Positions 23,327 to 33,433 of a stretch of DNA of 64,000 nt are shown here, piece by piece. Both the position numbers and the translations under genes were made by a program. Every line of letters begins with the position of its first letter. Position 1 is the first letter of the stretch. Origin of the DNA: Omphiscola glabra. Taxonomy: Eukaryota > Mollusca > Gastropoda > Lymnaeidae. The notes beneath the pieces are model-generated. The model made no database searches and was not told where the DNA came from. It saw only the letters and a list, made by a program, of their open reading frames with translations. The DNA is taken from NCBI GenBank assembly GCA_964017045.1, contig OZ024808.1:17539284-17603283 (forward strand). Direction: 5' to 3'.

Positions 23327-23407
23327 AGAAATATTGGGAGGGGGAAAAAGGAGCGAAGTAAAACAAAACAAGTTGTCAAATTTGGCGATAGCAGGAGGTC
23401 CAGTTCT

Positions 23408-23606
23408 CTGTGCTGCAGAGGCGTAGTTAAGGGGGGGGGATGCAGGCGGACAGATTACCCTGAGTGCCAAAATATGCTTTGATATTATGTTAGTGATGAA
23501 AATTATGGGTTTGAGAGTTGAAAAAAAGAAAAGGACGTTCTTTAAAATGAATCTTGTCCCCGGGCGCCAAACACTATAGCTACTTGGCTACGCCTCTGCT
23601 GTGCTG
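23408..23606. mobile_element. hAT-type MITE with perfect target duplication
   Basis: Element 23416-23598 (183 bp). Ends CAGAGGCGTAGTTAAG and CTTGGCTACGCCTCTG are inverted repeats with two mismatches. Flanked by the perfect 8-bp duplication CTGTGCTG (23408-23415, 23599-23606). Non-coding. A different family from the SPIN-like neighbour 97 bp away. Confidence 0.9.
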
Positions 23607-23618
23607 TAACCTACTAAA

Positions 23619-23832
23619 CAGTGGTTCTTAAGCGTTTTGTAGCGTCACACCCTCTTTCGATTTCAAAGCATATTCGCCACACATTTACATAGGAGCAAAT
23701 CTAACATTTGGGACACCAGAGTTTGTATTGACCAAAGTATTTTGGGTTTTTTTTTAATTAATTTGTCCAGCATCCAAAATGTGAGTTTTCATCATCCACA
23801 TTGGAATTCTGTACACATTTTGAGAACCACTG
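23619..23832. mobile_element. probable hAT-type MITE
   Basis: 214 bp with ends CAGTGGTTCTTAA and TTGAGAACCACTG (inverted, one mismatch). Flanks CTACTAAA and TTTATAAA agree at 5 of 8 positions, so the duplication is eroded. It starts 12 bp after the target duplication of the previous element. Confidence 0.75.
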
Positions 23833-24124
23833 TTTATAAAAAAACTAAAAATAAAATTGCTTTAAAATTGTAAAAATCTCTCCGCCAAACACCTAAAATC
23901 AGCACTAATGCATGTTGACGAGCGTTAAAAGGTGTCTCGCTGTTTAAAGTTGCCGGGTGGCATTTAAACTTAACCGTGGGGCTCAAATGACAGCGTGAAT
24001 TTGACCGTCTCTTAAATTGAGACCGACGAGAAACCCGATCCCGGGTGTCGTGCTTTTAAATACGACACACGACCCCGGACGTAATCCAGGAGCGTAACCA
24101 GTGCGATAATCACTTCTGCTTTAA

Positions 24125-24505
24125 TGGCAATTACTTCACTTCGATGAGACCTCGGACAACTGTGAGAACTCAACGGATGTCCGTTTAATGTCAATTACTT
24201 CACCTTGATGTGACCTTGGACAACTGTGAGAACTCAACGGATGTCCGTTTAATGTCAATTACTTCACCTTGATGTGACCTTGGACAACTGTGAGAATTCA
24301 ACTGATGTCCGTTTAATGTCAATTACTTCACCTTGATGTGACCGTGGACAACTGTGAAAGCTCAACGAATGTCCGTTTAATGTCAATCATTTCACCTTGA
24401 TGTGACCTTGGACAACTGTGAGAATTCAACGGATGTCCGTTTAATGTCAATTACTTCACTTCGATCAGACCTTGGAAAACTGTGAGAATTAAACGGATGT
24501 CCGGG
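24125..24505. repeat. 64-bp minisatellite, about 6 copies
   Basis: Units contain GTTTAATGTCAATTACTTCA, CCTTGATGTGACCTTGG and ACAACTGTGAGAACTCAACG. Confidence 0.93.
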
Positions 24506-24764
24506 AACTCTCACCTGGAAGCGTCGCATTACTGAGGAAAAGCTGCGCCCGGTGTGGGGGGGGGGGACTAAAAATTGCACACACCCCCTATATATAGTCA
24601 TGCGTACGAGTAAAGACTTAAAATTACAAGCTTAAAGAATATTACTATTGTTATTGTTTACTTTTTTTTAAATGTCTTTTTCCCCGTTACGTTTGAGACC
24701 CACTTCATTCACTGATCACAGCTTATGGGTTACGATCATTTAAAAGCTATTCAAGTTTAAACCA

Positions 24765-25085
24765 GCGTTTCTCAAAACTTTTTTTTTTTTTTTTTTTTTT
24801 ATTACTCGTGGCTCATTTTTCACATTACATTTACCTCCGTGGCCCCCCCCCCCCCTTCCCTCCGCTTTATTAATTTTTCTTTAAAAAATGGATCTTTTTA
24901 TTTTAATAAAATCCTTTGTACAAAATTTTTCTTGGCGGCAATGTCATTGGTTCAAAAATTGATGTCCTTGATCAAAATCAATACAACTGATTTGAGTTAG
25001 TCACATACAAAAGAATGTCCCCGTGCCTAAATTAGGTATGGGGAAACTTACGGCCCGCGGGGCCACATGCGGCCCGCTGAAACTT
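24765..25085. mobile_element. hAT-like terminal fragments
   Basis: CCAGCGTTTCTCAAAAC (24763-24779) reads like a hAT left end followed by a T run and GTGGCTCATTTTTCACATT. At about 25038-25080, GGGGAAACTTACGGCCCGCG and CATGCGGCCCGCTGAAAC resemble the end of Charlie-type hAT elements. I cannot pair either with an opposite end or a target duplication. Confidence 0.35.
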
Positions 25086-25089
25086 TTAA

Positions 25090-25920
25090 TCCTACGCCGA
25101 AGAGCGTTTAATCCTACACCTAGAGTTGGGTTGATGACTACGTACAATTTTTGAAGGATTATCTTTAAAAAGCTTTTGAAAACACTAACAGACTATCACC
25201 GTTAGCACTAAACCTCGCATAAATATGTATGTAACCTATCAACTCAGAGGCGGAGGACGGGGGCGGAAGGGTTGGTATGCCCCTGATGTCATTTGTTTCT
25301 TTATATCGACGTGCGACATTGGCAAACAAATGCAGAGTTTCTTTCTTTTTCTTTTTGTTTGTGGGGGGGGGGGGGGGGTGATGTTTCGGGGAGGAGCTTC
25401 AGCCATATTCTTGGGCCACCCAGGGCGGCGTAAATATTGATTTCAAAAGATCAACTTCTTATGCACATCTATAAATTTCCGTTGACTGTGAGTCACTGTT
25501 CATTTGAACCGAAGGGCGATATATATTTCTAATCTTAGAATGAAGATATACATCAACTATTTAAAAGCGCGAACCACTGGTCGTACGTCAAGCAGTTAAA
25601 ATGGTCATCATAACAGCAAGAGCACAGTGCAGGAACTGTTCATTCCCGCCAAAGACAAGCAGGTACTGGAACAAGCTTCCAAAAGGAAACAGTTGAGGCG
25701 ACAACACTTGACACTTTTGCGTCAATTGCCTCAGGCCTTCGCTGAGCGGCCTTTGCAGCCGGTGGAATATCCTCTTCAACACCAGGCACAGAAACATTGC
25801 AAATCCCCTCTACATACTTAGGAGTCAGAATGATCAATACTTTGATCGTGGGCCCTTAATATATAGAAGAAGAAGAAACGAGATATATGGGGGTGATCCG
25901 ACGAGAGTTGGGTAGTATTG
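25090..25920. other. unassigned sequence, possible decayed coding remnant at 25580-25840
   Basis: Frames of 64-69 codons on both strands at 25588-25837 have fairly even amino-acid composition, but no family is recognisable and the - strand reading is interrupted. A G run lies at about 25362-25378. Confidence 0.35.
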
Positions 25921-25924
25921 TAGA

Positions 25925-26162
25925 GTGTATGACTTGTGTATGACTTGTCTATGACTTGTGTATGACTTGTCTATGACTTGTGTATGACTTGTGTATGACT
26001 TGTCTATGACTTGTGTATGACTTGTGTATGACTTGTGTATGACTTGTGTATGACTTGTGTATGACTTGTCTATGAATTGTTTATGACTTGTGTATGACTT
26101 GTGTATGACTTGTCTATGACTTGTCTATGACTTGTGTATGACTTGTCTATGACTTGTGTATG
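25925..26162. repeat. 11-bp minisatellite, about 21 copies
   Basis: Units TATGACTTGTG and TATGACTTGTC in mixed order. Confidence 0.95.
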
Positions 26163-26249
26163 GCCCGGGCAGTCAAGTCTCGCTACAAGAGATTCCCAAA
26201 CGTTTGTCTCTCGGAGTTTGCTTCTTCTGGCGTGCCCAGTCTAGTGATA

Positions 26250-26790
26250 CCTCACATGGTAGCCGCCTCTGGGCATGCTAACTTCTGCTGTTAAGTTTGT
26301 TATAATCAGCCCACATATGCCTCACATGGTAGCCGCCTCTGGGCATGCTAACTTCTGCTGTTAAGTTTGTTATAATCAGCCCACATATGCCTCACATGGT
26401 AGCCGCCTCTGGGCATGCTAACTTCTACTGTTAGGTTTGTTATAATCAGCCCACATATGCCTGACATGGAAGCCTGCTTTGGGCATGCTAACTTCTACTG
26501 TTAAGTTTGTTATAATCAGCCCACATATGCCTCACATGGTAGCCGCCTCTGGGCATGCTAACTTCTACTGTTAAGTTTGTTATAATCAACCCACATATGC
26601 CTGACATGGTAGCCTCCTTTGGGCATGCTAACTTCTACTGTTAAGTTTGTTATAATCAGCCCACATATGCCTCACATGGTGGCCTCCTTTGGGCATGCTA
26701 ACTTCTACTGTTAAGTTTGTTATAATCAACCCACATATGCCTGGCATAATAGCGTCCTTTAGGAATGTTAACTTCTAATATTAATCTACC
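26250..26790. repeat. 70-bp minisatellite, about 7.7 copies
   Basis: Units start CTCACATGGTAGCCGCCTCT and include GGGCATGCTAACTTCTACTG and TTTGTTATAATCAGCCCACA; 70-bp spacing is exact between 26251 and 26321. Confidence 0.96.
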
Positions 26791-26867
26791 AAATGTGCTG
26801 TGCCAATAGTGATGTACCTATTTCTTACCAGATATGTTTAACAGTGGTTCAGCGGTGTTGTTACAAG

Positions 26868-27278
26868 CTATGGTGATCAGCTATGGTTTTCAGCTATGTT
26901 GTTACCACCTATGGTTTTCAGCTATGTTGTTACCAGCTATGTTGTTACCAGCTATGGTTTTCAGTTATGTTGTTACCAGCTATGGTTTTCAGCTACGTTG
27001 TTACCAGATATGGTTTTCAGCTATAACGTTGTTACCAGCTATGGTTTTCAGCTATGTTGCTACCAGCTACGGTTTTCAGCTACGTTGTTACCAGCTATGG
27101 TTTTCAGCTATGTTGTTACCAGCTATGGTTTTCAGCTACGTTGTTACAGCTATGGTTTTCAGCTACGTTGTTACCAGCTACGGTTTTCAGCTACGTTGTT
27201 ACCAGCTATGGTTTTCAGCTACGTTGTGACCAGCTATGTTCTTACCAGCTGTGGTTTTCAGCTATGCCGTTCGAGCTA
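26868..27278. repeat. 28-bp minisatellite, about 14 copies
   Basis: Unit TGGTTTTCAGCTATGTTGTT then ACCAGCTA, with partial units. Confidence 0.94.
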
Positions 27279-27279
27279 T

Positions 27280-28080
27280 AGTTTTTTATTGTTGTTGATG
27301 GTACAGAAGTGGTAGCGCCCCAGGGACGGGATTAATTTCCCCCATTTCAACGTCTGCTGAGGAATCCAGCCAAGCTTAACCCACGTTTGAATATAGTTCG
27401 TGTCCAAGACACGTCCCGCGTCAATGATTGCGTCCAGGCATCGACGACTTCTGTATATTGATAACATCGTGGCGTGTCAGACGGGCCTTTAGATAACCTT
27501 TCCAAACATGTCAACAAATTTTCAAAACATTTTAACAGATTTTTACAAACATTTATGCAAAATTTTAGGTTGGTAGGTTTTTTGTTTTTTTCCTTTGCAA
27601 AGGTAATTTTAAAAAAAGAACCCAAAAACAATTTGTTTCGTATAAATCTTCTTTTATTTTATAGTGATATTCGAATTTCCCATCCGCCTTTGAACCGCAG
27701 ATTTATTTCACCAACTATTTCAGAAAAAAAAAAAAAAAATTAAGCACCAAACGCACTTGCGGTATTTTATTTAAGAATCTCATTTAGTGCAGTTACGGGA
27801 TGTTTATTTCATGAAATCAATCTCATCGTATTTCATTCATCTTCCCGTGAGAAAAAAATGGGAAACTGATTTGGGGGGGGGGGGGGGTCATGTTCCCTCT
27901 AAGGTTTGCTGGTTCGTGTGCAAAATCATAAAGTTGTGTGCAAAGTTTTACTTTGCAGAGTGCAGCGTATCTGTTCGAATTTTATTTTTATAAAAATTTG
28001 CTGCGCGCATGCTCAAAACTGCTGCGCGGCATCTGTGAGGTAGCTGCGCGGCCGCGTAGCTTAAAGGGAACAGTGGTTGG
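27280..28080. other. unassigned sequence
   Basis: AT-rich, with an A run near 27725 and a G run at about 27872-27887. No gene recognised. Confidence 0.5.
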
Positions 28081-28082
28081 GG

Positions 28083-28190
28083 GTGAAGCTGAAAATTTGA
28101 AAGAATGTGTTGTCATCGGCAACGAGTCTATGTGCCAAGTTTCAGCTCGATAGGTTGACGGGAAATGGGTCAAACAGCCGTCCGAAGAAT
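28083..28190 (-). repeat. dispersed repeat, copy 1
   Basis: Reverse complement of this block matches 47140-47248 at roughly 80% by eye, with shared cores CTATCGAGCTGAAACTT, GCACATAGACTC and ACATTCTTTCAAA. Type of element unknown; no terminal structure seen. Confidence 0.75.
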
Positions 28191-28199
28191 CTGCCCTAA

Positions 28200-29765
28200 A
28201 AACACAATAGCGAAGTTAATATAAAGGATTTTTTAAAAATTAATATTGACGAAAAGCATTATGGCCCTGCTATCACATGAAGGTTTGTGAGCTTCTTTCC
28301 TTTCAAAACACGGCAAGGTCCTTCAGCCCCTCAGCGAGACTCACAAAGCTTCGGCGCTCCGGGGGCCACCCAAGTCTCAGACATTTGGCGTGATGTTGAT
28401 ACACAGACATGGGATGTCGCTGACAGGCTGGATGGCTGCAGTACCCTGTCGACTAATTCCCCCCCCCCCACCCACCTTCCAAGCTTTTGTTTTTTCTGTC
28501 CCACGTTAAACATTGCCGTGTATCTCCGTGTATCTCCGTGTTGTTCGCTTGGTGATTTGTTCGTAATGCTGGTGCATCCCGACATTCCCTCACTTCGGAA
28601 ATTGAATAAGTTATCTCTCCGCTACAAGGGCCCTGGCTCATGCATTATGGAGCACTTTTTTTTGGAAGGGGTGGGGGAAATATAACCCAGCATTAGTGTA
28701 GATTAGTGTTCTGGCGGAGAGAACACGATCTGATCAGGACAGGGGGGATACCAGTGGATCTCACACTGTGTGTCACCGTAAACATTGGAAATTTTGAGGC
28801 GAGGAATTTTTTAACGAAAATGTGACTACTTGCACCTGTTTCAAGCAGTGAAGTCACGTGTAACAGGGACATTACTGGTTATATTATACTGTAACAAAAT
28901 ATAAAGAGTAATAAGCAGCTGTGCATAATCCTCTACCACCACTCATATGTTAACATTGCATCAAGTAATCGTTTCTCTTTATATCATTACATACGAAGGA
29001 AGCCAAAATAATCGGTGATGTTGCTGCTAACCACTCTGTCCCCAAGGGCTGAGCCGGAAGCTAATTTTAGCTACGGATCCCGGGTCCGTTTCTTTTGATA
29101 CATCCGGGTCCGGGTGTTTTAAAACCACCGGGTCCGGGATCCGGGTATTGCAATTCATGATTATTCTTTTAAAATGAAAAATGTGGTCCGCTTAATTGGG
29201 AAATGTGAATACTGCAAGATTGGAACCAGCAGCGTTCACGAATGACTTAAAGTTAAAGCGCTTCGTAACACTAACAACATATTATCCTAACCTGGAAACG
29301 TGTGTGTGTGTGTGTGTGTATGTGTGTGTGTGTGTGTGTGTCTGCAAGCGCCTGCGTGCGTGCTGCTGTTGTTCGGTCGTTGGTAGAAGTTTTCATCATT
29401 CCAACGCAAACAAAAATGAAATGCCTATTTGGAATATTTTTGTCCGTTTTATTGGCCTTGCCCGGGTATTTTCCGGGTTCGTAATACTTATCATTTACGG
29501 GTGTCCGGGTCAACACCCGGTTCGGTCATGCTGTATATCCCTTCCATTTGATTTGCGACCATTGCACTGTTATTTACCCCCCCCCCCCATTTCTGTCTGT
29601 TTTCCCCAATTTGTAAAGCCCCACAGCCCTCCGGAGACCTGGGGGGCAGTGAAACCTTGTATCGACCGTGCCCGTGTGGTAGTTATTGATTACATACAGC
29701 TCAGATGACATTGTATCCGAGTGAACGTGAGCTGGTCATGGAATGGGGCTCACATCTATGGATTA
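28200..29765. other. unassigned sequence with a GT microsatellite and CCGGGT clusters
   Basis: A 132-codon + strand frame (28287-28685) has no known domain. TG/GT microsatellite at 29302-29342. Clusters of CCGGGT and GGATCC motifs at 29070-29150 and 29455-29525. C run at about 29577-29588. Confidence 0.5.
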
Positions 29766-29767
29766 AC

Positions 29768-30165
29768 GTGTGGTCCCCACACCCCTCCCTCACACCTATA
29801 GGTGTTACTCCCCACCTTCAAAGCCAGCCCCATCCCCCCACTCCCCACATGCCACACACACACAACGCTTAGCCTCCCAATCCCAGAACCCACCCCACCC
29901 TCATACTCCCCTGAACCCACACACACACTACCATCCCCGAAAACCTACCTCACAACTCACACCCCCATTCTCACACCCCACCCACACACCCAAGCCCCCA
30001 TCCCCAAACTCACACACCCATCCCCCATACCCCACCTCACAACCTACCCTCTCCCCCCTATTTTCTCGAATCCCCAACCTCACACCCCACCTTCACATCC
30101 CAGCCCCCATCCTCACTATCCCACCGTCAAAACCCACCCCTTTACACCAAACTCCCCACCCTTAG
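29768..30165. repeat. CA/C-rich low-complexity tract
   Basis: About 400 bp of CCCCAC, CACAC and CCCATCC with very few G. The 123- and 131-codon frames (Pro/His/Thr-rich) are low-complexity artefacts. Confidence 0.9.
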
Positions 30166-30293
30166 TCTCGTGAACGTCTATGGAAGCGGGCCACGGAGTG
30201 GGCTCCATTAAAATGAATTTTAATATTTCTGTTAAACCTGTGGTCATTTCATTTGAACAATGTTACAACACTATGACATCCAGGATTGAAAGT

Positions 30294-30410
30294 TGTTATG
30301 TTAAACATCTACAACTTCCAAGATTCAATTTTGTTATGTTAAACATCTACAACTTCCAAGTTTCAATTTTGTTATGTTAAACATCTACAACTTCCAAGAT
30401 TGAAATTTTG
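30294..30410. repeat. 38-bp repeat, 3 copies
   Basis: Units GTTATGTTAAACATCTACAA then CTTCCAAGATTCAATTTT. Confidence 0.92.
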
Positions 30411-30419
30411 CTGTTAAAT

Positions 30420-30592
30420 TTTTGTTGAAGTTGTTACATTTTGTTGAAGTTGTTACATTTTGTTGAAGTTGTTACATTTTGTTGAAGTTGTTACATTTTG
30501 TTGAAGTTGTTACATTTTGTTGAAGTTGTTACATTTTGTTGAAGTTGTTACATTTTGTTGAAGTTGTTACATTTTGTTGAAGTTGTTACAAC
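30420..30592. repeat. 19-bp minisatellite, 9 near-identical copies
   Basis: Unit GTTGTTACATTTTGTTGAA, essentially perfect. Confidence 0.96.
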
Positions 30593-30599
30593 ACGCTTT

Positions 30600-31250
30600 T
30601 CAAGAAGAAACAAATTTGAAAGGATGGAACAACCTTGACCCTGAACAATTTTGCATACGACTCATCTTACGCCATTAGAATTCCAGCGGACTCAGTTTAG
30701 TTGACCTCATAATCATCTGGACGCCCCTAAAAAAAAACATGCTGTAGGAAATTTAGCCTCGACATTCCATAATCATTTAAAAACAATCCAGGCTGCCGAA
30801 ACGATTCAAAAGTTTCCCACCATGACACGTGCATACAAACTACTCAAGTGCGGGTTCTCGTTCGTGTAACAATGACCAGGTATGACTAACCAAAGAGATA
30901 ATCACACGGTGAGAACAAAAACAACATGGTTGTGTTCTCTCCCTTGTCCTCTGTGTATATGCGCAATAACAACTCATTTCATCTAGATCGCATAAAACAA
31001 TTTTACTTCATATAACTGGTGATGACTGATATCGTATTGGGAAACTTTGTGTCTGATAGTAATGAACAGCTTAATTCTTTGACAATATAAAAAAAAATGT
31101 ATTTGTTGTTTTCCATTAGAATGTATCATAAAGCCAAGGTCAAGATTATCCACTTCCGGAGACGGGAGCAGATCTTTATAATAATCAAAGTATGGAACAA
31201 TCAGCCACTAAAAGATCTAGGCCCATAGGTGTCACCAGCAATAACAAGCT
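30600..31250. other. unassigned sequence
   Basis: AT-rich, no gene or repeat recognised. Confidence 0.5.
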
Positions 31251-31256
31251 AACACG

Positions 31257-31443
31257 CAGTGGCGTAGGAAGAGGGTCGGGAGGGGTTGGGGGGCCTTACG
31301 CCCCGGCCGGAACTTTTTTTTTTTTGTTTATACTAAAGGGTGGCGCATTTTCGGCCAACTGCAGATTTGTTGTTGTTTTTATGGAAGGGGGCGGGGAAAA
31401 TCTTTTTCAGCCCCCGTAGGCAATAACCCTAGCTTCGCCACTG
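31257..31443. mobile_element. probable hAT-type MITE
   Basis: 187 bp with ends CAGTGGCGTAGGAAG and CTAGCTTCGCCACTG (inverted CAGTGGCGAAGCTAG). No clear 8-bp duplication (CTAACACG versus TTAAAATT). The end sequence is of the CAGNGGCGTAG class also seen at 23416-23598. Confidence 0.7.
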
Positions 31444-31449
31444 TTAAAA

Positions 31450-31765
31450 TTGAATGATAACTGCACAATTCTTTAGTATAAGAAAGCTCATTAAAGACCA
31501 CGTAATTATTTTTTTTAGTGGAACAATTCCTTCATCATTTGAGAAAAGAAAATACTAGAAGCTTCTACAGTGCAACAGTTGTAAGCCTACAGAATGAGCT
31601 TCGGTATTGCCTGCAGTGTTGGAGTTAATTATTTTCTCTTCTAACACCGATTAAACATATTCTAACAGTAATTTAACTCAAAATAAACCTACTATAACTG
31701 CACGCAATGTGTAAAGAAAAATAAAATGTATTTGTAAAACTAAAGAATGTTGCAGGACACATCAC
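31450..31765. other. unassigned sequence
   Basis: AT-rich, nothing recognised. Confidence 0.5.
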
Positions 31766-31767
31766 AC

Positions 31768-31972
31768 TCATGACAGCTACATCACAGCTACACCACAGCT
31801 ACACCATAACACGCCATAGCTACACCAAAGCTACACCACAGCTACACCCCAGCTACACCATAGCTACACCATAGCTACACCATAGCTACACCATAGCTAC
31901 ACCACAGCTACACTACAGCGACACCACAGCTCCAGTACAGCTGCACCACAGCTCCGGCACAGCTACGCGGAT
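31768..31972. repeat. 11-bp AGCTACACCAT-type repeat
   Basis: About 18 degenerate copies of AGCTACACCAT/AGCTACACCAC. Confidence 0.9.
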
Positions 31973-31974
31973 CA

Positions 31975-32555
31975 ACACAAAGTTGATAAGTTCTTTGTTG
32001 ATATTTTCGGGCTTAGAACTTCTAAGCGCCATTTTTTCATTTTGACCTAAATAAAAAATCATCTTGGTGGATATAATCCTGGTTTGAGAATTGTTTGCAG
32101 ACGATAATTTCTTTAGACAGGATTCACGCATCGTGAGTTCTTGTCATGGATGACCTAACACTGGATTCAATTGACTTTGTGGATCTATAAACCTTGTGGA
32201 TGTGGATAGGGTGGAATTTTTAGGGGACCCCTGATAACAGTTATACGAAGCGGGGGTCATTTGTTAAAATTCATTAGTAGAAAATATCACGTGAACGTTG
32301 GGCTGTACATAGATTGGTCTATAAAACATGATTGGCCATCTGCTGTCTGTCCCAGTCTGTTGCGTGGTTGACCAGCGATGATTGCACACCTGTCTCGTAC
32401 CTGTTGCCGTGCAGTTTCACTCACACATCCAGTTAGTGAGTAATGGTGGGGATATTGGTGGGGGGGGGCAACTGGGATTGTATTAATTAACGGTATATAT
32501 TTCTATGACGTTCCCACCCTCTGTTATTTAAAATTACATATAGGTTTTTTTATGA
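31975..32555. other. unassigned sequence
   Basis: Includes TCACGTGA at 32287-32294 and a G run near 32460. No gene recognised. Confidence 0.5.
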
Positions 32556-32559
32556 TTTA

Positions 32560-32730
32560 GACTAGACTTTAGAAGTATACAATAGACTTTAAAGGTAGAC
32601 AATAGACTTTATAAAGTATACAATAGACTTTAGAAGTATACAATAGACTTTACAAGTATAAATAGACTTTAAAGATATACAATAGACTTTAAAGGTATAC
32701 AATAGACTTTAGAAGTATACAATAGACCTC
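32560..32730. repeat. 20/21-bp minisatellite, about 8 copies
   Basis: Units of ATACAATAGACTTTAGAAGT and ATACAATAGACTTTAAAGGT. Confidence 0.92.
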
Positions 32731-32834
32731 GTTCCTACTGAACTAACTACAAATTTAGGCTCTTCATGATTAACTTTCTGTTGTCATCTCCCTATAACTG
32801 TTAAAATATTATTTTTTTAAATTTTCGATTGATC

Positions 32835-33055
32835 AACTAGAACGCTGGTTCTTAACCTTGTTGGAGGTACTGAACCCCATAAGTTTCATATGCGCATTCA
32901 CCGAACCCTTCTTAATAGGAAAAATTTCGCGAATCATATGGGTGTGTGTCTCATATGAGTCGGGTGTGTGTCTTGACCTTCGCCGAACCCCTGAGACTGA
33001 CTCACCGAACCCCTGGGGTTCGATCGAACCCAGGTTAAGAACCACTGAACTAGAA
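32835..33055. mobile_element. hAT-type MITE with perfect target duplication, possibly OC1-like
   Basis: Element 32843-33047 (205 bp). Ends CGCTGGTTCTTAACCTTG and CAGGTTAAGAACCACTG are inverted repeats with few mismatches; flanked by the perfect 8-bp duplication AACTAGAA (32835-32842, 33048-33055). The interior repeats CCGAACCCCTG and has GGGGTTCGATCGAACCC, a near-palindrome. These blocks resemble my recollection of the OposCharlie1 (OC1) hAT family; that assignment is tentative. Non-coding. Confidence 0.88.
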
Positions 33056-33132
33056 GTCCTGGTAAATTGTAAGTGCGGCCCGGTCAAAAAGCCTACTGTC
33101 CATGTGTCCCTCTGTTTGCCCGCCTCTGACGT

Positions 33133-33206
33133 ATAGGATAGACACATCACGAGGATAGACACATCACGAGGATAGACACATCACGAGGATAGACACATCA
33201 CGATAT
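33133..33206. repeat. 17-bp repeat, about 4 copies
   Basis: Units GATAGACACATCACGAG. Confidence 0.93.
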
Positions 33207-33290
33207 AGTGTTTAAACCTAAACTTAAAGTCTCGTAAGAACTGAATGAACGATTTGTGTTTATATCCATATCAACGTGTGCACTCAGGCA

Positions 33291-33302
33291 GCCGCCATAT
33301 TG
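33291..33302 (+). promoter_or_regulatory. YY1-type site upstream of the 87-bp array
   Basis: GCCGCCATATTG is a full match to the YY1 consensus, 132 bp before the ATG at 33434. A TATA-like TTTATATCC lies just upstream at about 33260. Promoter function is inference. Confidence 0.3.
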
Positions 33303-33433
33303 CCTTTTTTTTTAAGCGAATGGAGATAATTGACCAAAAAACATGACAAATGTACAGTTGTTGTTTTTTCAAGATCCATTCAAAAATTTGGAATCGGAAG
33401 AAACGGAGAAATAGACCTTGAAAGGGTGCTGCC

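Noticed and set aside
24763..25600. A single complete hAT element bounded by CCAGCGTTTCTC and CGAACCACTGG (25571)
   Set aside because: The ends are not good inverted repeats of each other and no 8-bp duplication flanks them; only terminal fragments are reported.
28287..28685. 132-codon + strand frame
   Set aside because: Runs through C-rich tracts (poly-Pro) and overlaps a - strand frame; no domain.
29770..30173. Pro/His/Thr-rich frames of 123 and 131 codons
   Set aside because: They lie in a C/A-rich low-complexity tract with no start context or domain.
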